Assembly: GCA_902984215.1 (NCBI GenBank) | Contig: CADWAF010004558.1 | Span: forward strand, 1 to 64,000 | Source of the DNA: Willaertia magna | Taxonomy: Eukaryota > Heterolobosea > Eutetramitea > Acrasida > Naegleriidae | Length of the DNA: 64,000 nucleotides | Reading direction: 5' to 3' | Shown here: one piece after another, positions 1-7,982 of the stretch | How the letters are laid out: each line of letters starts with the position of its first letter | Position numbering within the stretch: the first letter of the stretch is position 1 | Program-made: the position numbers and the translations under genes | Notes under the pieces: model-generated | Told to the model about the DNA's origin: nothing | The model's database searches: none | The model's input: only the letters and a program-made list of their open reading frames with translations

Positions 1-417
1 TATAAGACTAGATTAGGTGAAAAGGGTGTCTCCCTTAGTGGTGGTCAAAAACAACGTATTGCTATTGCTCGTGCAGTTTTACAAAATCCACATTTATTAT
101 TACTTGATGAAGCTACATCTGCATTGGATACTGAATCCGAAGCTTTAGTCCAAGCAGCTTTAGATAAACTTATGCAAGGAAGAACAAGTATATGTATTGC
201 TCACAGATTGTCAACTGTACAAAATTGTGACGTAATTTGTGTGTTACATAAAGGAGAATTGAAGGAAGTTGGTAAACATCAAGAATTATTACAAATTGAA
301 AATGGTATTTACAGGAAGTTAGCTCAAAAACAAATGATGTTTGGTCATGGTCCAACAGCTGCAGTGGGAAGTGTTCAAAATGCTGAAGTAACTAAGGAAA
401 CACAGGTTTCTTTGTAA
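1..417 (+). CDS. ABC transporter, ABCB-type, C-terminal part of nucleotide-binding domain (5' truncated by window edge)
   Basis: The frame is open from base 1 and ends with TAA at 415-417 (138 codons visible). It carries the ABC signature LSGGQ (about residues 15-19), a Walker B segment [12 protein letters not shown], a D-loop and an H-loop AHRLST. The Walker A lies upstream of the window. This order at the extreme C-terminus, followed by a short polar tail with no further membrane segment, fits an ABCB half or full transporter (MDR/TAP/mitochondrial ABCB8/10 group) with domain order TMD-NBD. Family knowledge: such proteins couple ATP hydrolysis to export of lipids, peptides or drugs across a membrane. 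The substrate and the membrane (plasma, lysosomal or mitochondrial) cannot be judged from this fragment. Confidence 0.93.
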   Translation, partial: YKTRLGEKGVSLSGGQKQRIAIARAVLQNPHLLLLDEATSALDTESEALVQAALDKLMQGRTSICIAHRLSTVQNCDVICVLHKGELKEVGKHQELLQIENGIYRKLAQKQMMFGHGPTAAVGSVQNAEVTKETQVSL

Positions 418-525
418 ATAATTTTGTTTGCGAAAGGTGTAAATAAATAATAATAATTTTTCAATTCCAGTGTTGAAATTTAAAAGAAATACCATTGTAA
501 AACAGTGAATCTCAAATCTTAAAAA

Positions 526-1515
526 ATGCAGACACCAAAGGTTTTACTTTCCGAAGGAGAACTGGAGGGTCATTACGATACTGTCACTAGCTTATGCGTC
601 CATTCAACAAACCCAAATATTTTGATATCGGGATCAAAAGATAAAAGTATTTTAATTTGGGAAATAACCAAAGATAAGAAAAACAAAATTGTCAATGCAG
701 AAGTGAAAAAGACATTTACAGGTCACGAAGATTTAATTTCAGATTTATTCGTTTCACATAGTGGAGAGTATTTATTTTCAAGTTCATTTGATAAAACTTT
801 GAAATTGTGGGATTTAGAAACTGGTGAAATTTATCGTAATTTTCCAGAAAGTGACAGTGAAAAAAACGCACATAAAGATGTAATTACATCATTTTCAGTT
901 TCATTAGATGATAGAATGATTGTTTCAAGTTCAAAAGATAAGACATTGAAACTTTGGAATACATTAGGAATATGTAAATATACAATTGATGATATTAATT
1001 GTAGTACATCATATCACAATGATTGTGTCAGTTGTGTAAAAATGACACAATCACAATTAATGGATGATATACGAATGATTTCAGCAGGTGACGATAAAAT
1101 CATTAAAGTGTGGATTTTACAACATTGTAAACTTGAAAAAGAATTACTTTTTCATAAAGCTAAAGTAAATACCTTAGATATTTATCCAGATAATACTTTA
1201 TTAGCTAGTGGAGATGATAATGGACAAGTAGCATTGTGGCTATTAAATTCTTATGAACGTTACTTTAATATTTCTTTCAATGAGAAGGTAATTCGTGTTG
1301 CTTTTAACCCAAAAAGAAGTTTATTAGCAATTCTTACCAGTAATTCTATTAAGCTTTTAGATTTTGCAAGTAAAAGTATAGTAGATGAAGTAACATTAGA
1401 AGAGAAAAGAGGAAATGAGAAAGTAGAATGTACCTCTATTGTTTGGTCAACTGATGGATTAATGTTGTTTGCAGGTTGCGGGGATACCATAAGGGCATGG
1501 AGAACGAAGGTATAA
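526..1515 (+). CDS. WD40-repeat beta-propeller protein
   Basis: The 329-residue protein starts at the ATG in AAAAAATG at 526, without introns. Six to seven WD40 blades can be followed through recurring GH...D and L(K/W)W/WD signatures, for example a GSKDKSILIWEI-type strand near residue 40, SSSFDKTLKLWD near 90, SSSKDKTLKLWN near 135 and AGDDKIIKVW near 187. The layout (an N-terminal EGELEGHYDTVTSL stretch, seven blades, about 320 residues) resembles RACK1/Asc1. However, blades 5-7 are divergent and the second half does not read as a clear RACK1. It is best called a RACK1-like or generic WD40 scaffold. It lies 108 bp downstream of the ABC transporter on the same strand. Confidence 0.85.
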   Translation: MQTPKVLLSEGELEGHYDTVTSLCVHSTNPNILISGSKDKSILIWEITKDKKNKIVNAEVKKTFTGHEDLISDLFVSHSGEYLFSSSFDKTLKLWDLETGEIYRNFPESDSEKNAHKDVITSFSVSLDDRMIVSSSKDKTLKLWNTLGICKYTIDDINCSTSYHNDCVSCVKMTQSQLMDDIRMISAGDDKIIKVWILQHCKLEKELLFHKAKVNTLDIYPDNTLLASGDDNGQVALWLLNSYERYFNISFNEKVIRVAFNPKRSLLAILTSNSIKLLDFASKSIVDEVTLEEKRGNEKVECTSIVWSTDGLMLFAGCGDTIRAWRTKV

Positions 1516-1757
1516 TTCATAATTTTCGTATAAATCTACTGTCCAAATTCATTGTTTCATTAAAAATTAAAACAAAAATATCCACCTATTAATTTTTATT
1601 AAAATTTGTAAACGTTTTAAAAACTTTGATTAATTCTTCCAATTTTTGTAAACCACCAAAGTTCCTTAGTACGGAGTTAGCAAAATTAGATGCTTTTTTG
1701 GGTGAATGTAATTTGATTAAAAAAAATAGGCTCACTAACCTTTATTCCCCCGTTAAC

Positions 1758-2114
1758 ATGGAACACTTGAAAATATTGTTTACAAGAGATATTTTCTTTT
1801 CATTAATTGAGTATTTAGAGTTAAAAGATATTAAAAATTTATTATTAGTGTGTAAAGAATGGAGTTGTTTTTTAATTGATGAAAAGGCTACTTTTGTTTT
1901 TAAAAAATTAATTTTAAATTATTTAAATAATGAATATAATTTCTATCACAGAATTTTAAAAAATAAATCCACACATTTTTATCCAAGATCAATTTGTAAA
2001 GAAATTTCTGTAATTGTTAAAAGTAGAATAATGGCATTGGATAAAATTAAGAATGAAATGAACTTTTATTTTGTGAAGGATTATTTATTTAATTATTGGA
2101 TGAAACTGGAATAA
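1758..2114 (+). CDS. Small F-box-like protein
   Basis: The 118-residue protein starts at the first in-frame ATG (1758). The frame is open back to about 1626 but has no earlier ATG. Residues about 8-35 read as an F-box: hydrophobic positions around a DIFFSLIEYLELKDIKNLLLV core followed by CKEW. The rest is basic and rich in K/N/F, with no recognisable substrate-binding repeats. Family knowledge: F-box proteins bind Skp1 in SCF ubiquitin ligases and select targets through their C-termini. The family assignment rests on that one motif, and function beyond this is unknown. The longer F-box protein at 23581-25812 is not an obvious close copy. Confidence 0.6.
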   Translation: MEHLKILFTRDIFFSLIEYLELKDIKNLLLVCKEWSCFLIDEKATFVFKKLILNYLNNEYNFYHRILKNKSTHFYPRSICKEISVIVKSRIMALDKIKNEMNFYFVKDYLFNYWMKLE

Positions 2115-2236
2115 ATGTTTATTTATATTGTCCTTTACAGTTATTTGTAATAGTTTTGTAACAGTTGAGAGGGTTTTGGGCCAACTAAAGTGAAAAACAC
2201 CTCATGAAACTTTTTTAGGTAACACAAAAAACTATA

Positions 2237-2309
2237 TACCTCCAGTGGGGCTCGAACCCAAGACCTCGGGATTAGAAGTCCCGCGCTCTTCCAACTGAGC
2301 TATGAAGGC
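2237..2309 (-). tRNA. tRNA-Arg (anticodon UCU)
   Basis: On the minus strand a 73-nt cloverleaf reads: 7-bp acceptor stem (GCCTTCA with TGGAGGT, including two G-U pairs), D arm GCTC-AGTTGGAA-GAGC, anticodon arm CGGGA-CTTCTAA-TCCCG with anticodon TCT, 5-nt variable loop, and T arm around TTCGAGC (outermost T-stem pair mismatched), then discriminator A. There is no intron and CCA is not encoded. It decodes AGA, by far the commonest Arg codon in the surrounding genes. Plus-strand T-rich sequence upstream (minus downstream) could serve as a Pol III terminator. Confidence 0.95.
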
Positions 2310-2417
2310 TTCGAAATATAATGATCAGATTGAATTTGTGTTCTTGAATTAATCAAATTTAATGGTGGAAGAACAAGTTTTTTGGTTGCCGTTTTGTTGA
2401 AAGAATCAATCAAAAAA

Positions 2418-4778
2418 ATGTTGAAATTGCTTTCTAAAAGCTACGTCAAACACAAAACACCAAACACTTGTCCCAATCCTCTTATAATCCCTCATGATGT
2501 TTCTCCAATAATCTACCATAACAATGCCGGAATTAAATCATCTTCTTTAACTATTTCTTTTCAAAAAACAACATTTTCTCAACAACAATTATCTTACTAT
2601 CACACTTCTAATTTACAATCTAATTTAAATAAATTAATTTATCCAGCATTAATAGAAGAAAATGAAACAAATAATATTATTAAACCAACTTCTTTTAAAA
2701 AGAAATATAACGCTAAACAATGTCTTGTACAATTATTAAATTATTTTATTAATTATCAACTTTCTCAACAATCACAACAATTTAATAATTTAGAAACAAT
2801 TGAAGAAGAAGAAGAATCTCCATTATCACCAACTGAATTAATGCCATTTCAAAAACATGATGTGTTGACAAGTAGAATAAAAGAATTTATAAATTCAAAT
2901 CTATTTAAAGATTATTTAAAAGAAGAAGAACAATTTAATGAAATAAATAATACAGTAGATAATAAAACTACATCTATTGAAATTATTGATAAAAATAAAA
3001 ATAGAAATCAATTTCTAAAAGAAATGGAAAGTGATCTTTTAGAATTTAAAAATGTTAAATTATGTACAAAAGAATTAAAAGATGTTATTCCACAAGTGTT
3101 TGTTGTAAATGGTGGTAGAGGTACAGGTAAGACAAGAACTGTATTAAGTACTATAGAAGATATATTAATATCTAATTATTATAGTCAGTTAAATGTATTT
3201 AAAAAGATTTATTTATTTTATATTCCATTTAAAGAGATTTGTCCAATTGAAGTTGAAGAGAAATTAATTGGTAAAAAAAATTTAATTTATAAAAAAGAAA
3301 CTGGAAATAAAATTGTTACTTCAAGAATGTTAATTTCTTATTTTAAACAACGTTTTAATCAATTTAATGGAAAATTATTTAAAGAAAAGTTAAATATATT
3401 TCAATTAGAAAATGTAAATAAATTAATAGATACAATACCATTAGATTTAAATCATTTAGATTTTGAAGATTTCTTAAAGAATTGTTATGAATATATTCCA
3501 GTAGAATTAACAGATACAATGAATATTATTGAATTATTTGATACTATCTTTTTAGAAGATACCAATAATAATAAAGAGAATGGAGTATTCATGATATTTG
3601 ATGATTATGAAGCATTAACTAAATATAAAAGTGAAAGTAATTTAAGAGCAACAGCATATTCATTATTAGTTAAAATATTAAATTTATTTCCAGGAATATA
3701 TAAAAAAGATCAAACAATTTATTTACCATTCTTTATTGGAAGTGATATTTATTCATTAATAAATGATTTTAGACATAAAGTAGGACCATATCCTAAATAT
3801 AAAAAGAATTCACCTAAAATAGAAATACCAGAAGATGAAATTATTGATAAAAAGACAGGTGAAAGAAAGAAATTTAAATTAGAAGATTATTTTTGGGATA
3901 TAATTTTAACTGAATTACCTTTATTAAATAAAAATCAAGTAGAAAGTATTGTAGATAATTATTTTGAAATATTTCCAGAATTTTATGATATGAATATTGA
4001 AATAAATAATTTAAATAATAATAATGTTAGAATTATAAATAAATCTAATTGGAGAGAATATTTACCTTTAAAAATAGCATTACAAATGATTGATGGACAT
4101 CCATTAGCATTATATTTATTTTTATGTAATTTATCAAATTTAGAAATGATTGATGAAATTAGAAATATACAATTATTATTAGAAAAAACTAAAAATTATT
4201 TAATTACATATTTTTATCCAACACAATTCTTAAAAGAATATTCTAAAAGTTTTATTTTAGAAAAGATTGTAATCTCTACTTTAACTTCATCTAAATTAAG
4301 TGATATAATTAATTATTTTCAATATGATTTTGATCATTTACATCGTTTCTTTGAATCTGGTATTATATTCCCTGTTTATACAGATGAATATTATAAAATT
4401 GAATATAATATTGTAAATGATTTTTATAGAACTGTACATGTTCCATTTCTATTTTTAGATTTCTTAATTAAAGAAATACCTGAACATGTACCTAAACCTA
4501 ATGCAGCATCATTTGGTGAAATTGAAATATCTAAAGGTTTAATTTTAAAGAAATTATCTACACAATTAGTTAATGTTATGAAATCTATCATTGATTGTAA
4601 ATTACAAAATAGAATGGATTTAATTAAACCTGAATGGTATACAGAATTAAATACTGTTTATACTCAATTAATGAAGGAAATTAAATCTAAAACACCAAAT
4701 TTAGAATCTACATTTTTAACTCCTTATTATTCTAATTATATTATGGATTTAGTTACTGATCATTCTAAAGATAATTAA
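2418..4778 (+). CDS. Large P-loop NTPase-like protein, unassigned (possible organelle targeting)
   Basis: The 786-residue intronless frame starts at the first ATG (2418). The N-terminus MLKLLSKSYVKHK is basic and lacks acidic residues for about 40 positions, compatible with a mitochondrial presequence. A Walker A motif, GGRGTGKT, sits near residue 235 and follows a hydrophobic VFVVN strand. A plausible Walker B, GVFMIFDDYEAL, sits near residue 395. The rest is alpha-helical, rich in N/K/E, and has no family signature I recognise. Alternatives considered were a STAND/AAA-type ATPase, a DAP3/mS29-like mitochondrial GTPase, or a Crinkler-type ATPase, and none could be supported. The 3' end overlaps the convergent RCC1-like frame by 14 bp. 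Confidence 0.6.
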   Translation: MLKLLSKSYVKHKTPNTCPNPLIIPHDVSPIIYHNNAGIKSSSLTISFQKTTFSQQQLSYYHTSNLQSNLNKLIYPALIEENETNNIIKPTSFKKKYNAKQCLVQLLNYFINYQLSQQSQQFNNLETIEEEEESPLSPTELMPFQKHDVLTSRIKEFINSNLFKDYLKEEEQFNEINNTVDNKTTSIEIIDKNKNRNQFLKEMESDLLEFKNVKLCTKELKDVIPQVFVVNGGRGTGKTRTVLSTIEDILISNYYSQLNVFKKIYLFYIPFKEICPIEVEEKLIGKKNLIYKKETGNKIVTSRMLISYFKQRFNQFNGKLFKEKLNIFQLENVNKLIDTIPLDLNHLDFEDFLKNCYEYIPVELTDTMNIIELFDTIFLEDTNNNKENGVFMIFDDYEALTKYKSESNLRATAYSLLVKILNLFPGIYKKDQTIYLPFFIGSDIYSLINDFRHKVGPYPKYKKNSPKIEIPEDEIIDKKTGERKKFKLEDYFWDIILTELPLLNKNQVESIVDNYFEIFPEFYDMNIEINNLNNNNVRIINKSNWREYLPLKIALQMIDGHPLALYLFLCNLSNLEMIDEIRNIQLLLEKTKNYLITYFYPTQFLKEYSKSFILEKIVISTLTSSKLSDIINYFQYDFDHLHRFFESGIIFPVYTDEYYKIEYNIVNDFYRTVHVPFLFLDFLIKEIPEHVPKPNAASFGEIEISKGLILKKLSTQLVNVMKSIIDCKLQNRMDLIKPEWYTELNTVYTQLMKEIKSKTPNLESTFLTPYYSNYIMDLVTDHSKDN

Positions 4779-5423
4779 ATTTTCTTTTTTTGTTATCTTT
4801 TATGTTATCATTTAATAAATATATGGATATATCTGTTAATTGTTTATTAAAGAGTTTTGATAAAATATTTGTAAATTTCTTTTCTTTCATTTCACTATCA
4901 TTTATAGTTTTATCATTACTTGTAAAGATATAGAAACTATTAAATAATTGAATTGGAAAAATAAAATTCTTTTCTTTCGTAAATAGTTTTGTAAATCTTC
5001 TATATTCAAATATATCACTTTTACCTGATACATAAATAGAATTATCATTTGCTAAAAGAAAATTACAAAAATCAAAAGATTTAAATAACTTTTCAACTTT
5101 TTTATCCTTGCCGATAAATATTTCATCACTAAATCCAATTCTATAATTTTTATTATTAATTCCTAACTCACCAAACGCATTCTTTCCACTTCCAAATAAT
5201 TCATTAAATTCATTAATTAATAAAGTACTAAAATTACAACAAGATATATTCTTTACTTTAAATGTTAAATTAATTTTAATAAAACCATAAACAGCATTCT
5301 CTTCTGCAAATCCTAAAGAATACCAATTATTATATCCAGTTCCATAAATATTACCAAAATTATCTAATAATATAGCATGTACACTACCACATTGTAAATC
5401 TTTAATTAAATAATGTAATAGTC
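4765..5423 (-). CDS. RCC1-repeat-like protein, 5' truncated
   Basis: A minus-strand frame ends with TAG at 4765-4767 and shows two to three degenerate RCC1 blades: LQCGSVHAILLDNFGNIYGTG, then a CNFSTLLINEFNELFGSGKN blade, then DFCNFLLANDNSIYVSGKSD. Family knowledge: RCC1-type propellers have about seven such blades and act as exchange factors or scaffolds. Here only the C-terminal blades and a basic tail (DNKKRKFNYL) remain. No ATG occurs in frame upstream of the first blade. The frame runs without initiator into sequence that encodes a gelsolin repeat on the opposite strand from about 5422. The gene is therefore a truncated remnant, or its 5' exons lie elsewhere. See the breakpoint finding. 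Confidence 0.55.
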
Positions 5424-6470
5424 TATGATATTCGTAATGTGAATACAACTCAAGATGAAAGTAATCCAATTGATAAAACACGTGCAGTTCAAGTAGATTT
5501 AACAGATATTATTGTGTTAGATGATTTACAAAGATTATTTAATATTAATCATATTACTTTATTTACAACAATTGAAAAGAAACAAGTATTTATTTGGAAA
5601 GGTAAATGTTGTAATGAAAAGGAAATGGAATGTGCTACTTATTTAGGAAATTATTTATCTAAAAATAATATTATTATAATTGAACAAGGAAATGAACCTG
5701 AAAGTTTTTGGAAATTATTTGGGTTGACTGGAATGACTAGTTTACCACTTAAAAAGAAATTAAAAACTAAAATGGAAATGTTTACTAAAAGTAGTAATTC
5801 ATTACAAAGAATGGAACCTAAATTTTATTTATTTTCAATTGCTACTGGAATTGTGACAGTTGAAAGAATTTATAATTTTAATCAAGATGATTTAGATATA
5901 TTTAATGTATTCTTTATTGATGCAGGTGTAAATATAGAAAATAATCAAAAGTCAACATCAAATAATTTATTTAATTGTAAAGTAGGTGGATGTTCTTGGT
6001 TATGGTTTGGTAGTCAATCAAATGCATTAACACAAAAGATTGCATTAGAAACTAGTTTAAAATATTTAAAACATTATTATGGTAATAATAATAAATCAAT
6101 GATTGATGAACAGATTGATAGATCATTAATGATTACAATGACAGGACAAGAACCAATAGAATTTAAACAACATTTTCAAGGATGGGGAAATTATAAAGAC
6201 AAATATATTTTAAATTATTTAAATAATAATAAGAATCTAAAAGAATTACAATTATTAGGTATTGATATGCTAAAAGAATTTAATAAGAAAACTTATTCCT
6301 ATCAACAATTATTATCTGAAAATTTACCTGTTGGTGTAGATGCTACTAAATTAGAAGAATATTTAAGTAATGAAGAATTTATTTTAGTATTTGGTATTAC
6401 AAGAGATGAATTTTTAAAATTACCAAAATGGAAACAAGAAAAGGAAAAGAAAAGAGTTTATTTATTTTAA
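5422..6470 (+). CDS. Gelsolin-repeat protein with C-terminal villin headpiece, 5' end missing
   Basis: The frame ends at 6470 in a clear villin headpiece: YLSNEEFILVFGITRDEF, then LPKWKQEKEKKRVYLF, the canonical actin-binding pattern with terminal LF. Upstream are two gelsolin repeats, one with VFIWKGK and the heptad EKEMECATYLGNYL, and one with LFNCKVGG/WLWFGSQSNALTQKIALE. Each is followed by the GNEPESFWKLFG or GQEPIEFKQHFQGW signature that closes a gelsolin domain. Homology begins at VYDIRN (about 5421), which matches the first strand of a gelsolin repeat. No in-frame ATG precedes it; the first is about 70 residues inside the repeat. A TAG at 5419-5421 could be a splice acceptor. Family role: Ca-regulated actin severing, capping or bundling. 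Three or six repeats are usual, so an upstream part is probably lost. Confidence 0.75.
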
Positions 6471-7910
6471 ATTTATTTTAATAAAATAATTCTTAATTTT
6501 ATCTTTCCATTCCATTAATTTTAAATAAATTTTTGAAATTCCCCTTCTCTCCTCTTCTTTATAAATTCCATAAAATATTAAACCAATTACAATAATACTA
6601 AATGCAAAATAATAAAGAGGATAAATAGATTGTCCAAATAGAAATATACTAGATATTACTGCAAATATATCACTTGTTAAAAAAGATAAATTCATAAAAG
6701 TAGCACTACTAAATCTTAATAAATGTGGAACTAGAGAATAAATTAAAAACATTGATAAAGCAAATCCAAACATGTACATTATTGATTTACCATTCCATTC
6801 AGTGTTAAATAAAACTGAACTTTCTAAAATTAAACATTGTATAAAAGTAATAATCATACCAAATAATCCAACCATTGCTAAATATTCAATTGTACAATTT
6901 AATTCACTAATTTTTAATTTATTATTTTCATTAAAATTATCTTCATTTTCTAAACTCTTAAAATGTTCATCTGATTTAACTGCATACTCTTGTGATACAT
7001 TACTTATTGCATAACAAATAGAACCACATATACATAATAAATCACCTAATAATAATTCATACCATTCTCTATTATCATTATTATTATTACTTTGTAAATA
7101 ATCACTTAATACTAAAATAGATAATCCAAATAAACAAATAATTACACCAATAATATGTGTCCATCTATATTTTCTTTTTAAAAATATAAAACTTAATATC
7201 ATTACACATGGTATTACAAAACAATCTAATAACATTATAGATGTTATAGATGTATATTGATATGCTTTAACTACAAAGAAATTAGCTTCAGCATCTGCTA
7301 ATGCAAAAAAGAAATATTTCCATGGTGAGATATTCCAATTATTTTTATTTTTTAATCTTTTAATTAAATCTTTAAAAAATAAATTAAATTCATCTTCATT
7401 ATTATTTAAATTATTATTTAAATTATTATTTAAATTATTATTATTAATAGATGATAAACTTTTTATTCTTCTACGTTTTAAATATTTAATTCTATATAAA
7501 GGAGGTAAACATAATTTTTGAATAATTAATAAAGGAAAATAAAATATAAATATTGTAAAATAACTTATAACATTTTGTAAAGCAGGTAATTTAATATGTG
7601 AACGTTCTAAATATGTACTAAATATTCCTGTACTTGTTATTAAACTTGAAATACATTGTGAAAATAATAAAATTAATAATATTTTTAATCCTTTTTTAGA
7701 AATTTCAATTAATTTCTTTTTATTTCTTAAATCATGTATTTGAAATTGAATTGAATGAATATCTTCCGATGATGATATATTAGTTACACTTTCATTACAT
7801 TCTTTTAAATTACCTTGGTTATGTGTTGAAAAACTATAATCTTCAGTTATTGAATTTATATCTTCTTCATTCGTGTTTTTGTTGTGGTGATGAGTGTAAT
7901 CTTCTTCCAT
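6462..7910 (-). CDS. SLC35F-type transporter of the drug/metabolite transporter superfamily
   Basis: The 482-residue protein starts at the ATG at 7908-7910. About 90 polar residues lead into roughly ten hydrophobic segments, for example the GLKILLILLFSQCISSLI-type first helix near residue 75 and paired EamA-like halves. A conserved ADAEANFFVVKAYQYTSITSI stretch (near residue 207) is typical of SLC35F1/F2/F6 (DUF914) proteins, as are LGDLLCICGSICYAISNV and the closing hydrophobic helices. Family knowledge: SLC35F members sit in endomembranes or the plasma membrane; substrates are mostly unknown and include purine-like compounds. A cytosolic loop holds an Asn/Leu repeat encoded by a 12-bp tandem repeat. 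The stop overlaps the villin-like gene's 3' end by 9 bp. Confidence 0.8.
   Translation of the reverse strand: MEEDYTHHHNKNTNEEDINSITEDYSFSTHNQGNLKECNESVTNISSSEDIHSIQFQIHDLRNKKKLIEISKKGLKILLILLFSQCISSLITSTGIFSTYLERSHIKLPALQNVISYFTIFIFYFPLLIIQKLCLPPLYRIKYLKRRRIKSLSSINNNNLNNNLNNNLNNNEDEFNLFFKDLIKRLKNKNNWNISPWKYFFFALADAEANFFVVKAYQYTSITSIMLLDCFVIPCVMILSFIFLKRKYRWTHIIGVIICLFGLSILVLSDYLQSNNNNDNREWYELLLGDLLCICGSICYAISNVSQEYAVKSDEHFKSLENEDNFNENNKLKISELNCTIEYLAMVGLFGMIITFIQCLILESSVLFNTEWNGKSIMYMFGFALSMFLIYSLVPHLLRFSSATFMNLSFLTSDIFAVISSIFLFGQSIYPLYYFAFSIIVIGLIFYGIYKEEERRGISKIYLKLMEWKDKIKNYFIKINLK
7399..7443. repeat. 12-bp tandem repeat inside the SLC35F-like gene
   Basis: The unit TTATTATTTAAA is present in three exact copies (7399-7434) plus a partial fourth. 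On the coding strand it gives the peptide pattern NNNL repeated. It preserves the reading frame and lies in a predicted loop between membrane halves, so copy number could vary without breaking the protein. Confidence 0.9.
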
Positions 7911-7982
7911 TTATTTTTTTTAACATTGTTTTTAATGATTTAACCGAAATAAAAAGTTTTAAAATGAAAGAAGGTTTAAAAT

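Noticed and set aside
2418..4778. Mitochondrial ribosomal protein mS29/DAP3
   Set aside because: Only the generic P-loop matches; other DAP3 motifs were not found.
5422..6470. Starting the villin-like protein at the GTG at 5439 or the ATG at about 5628
   Set aside because: GTG is not a credible eukaryotic start and the ATG would cut a gelsolin repeat; I treat the 5' end as missing.
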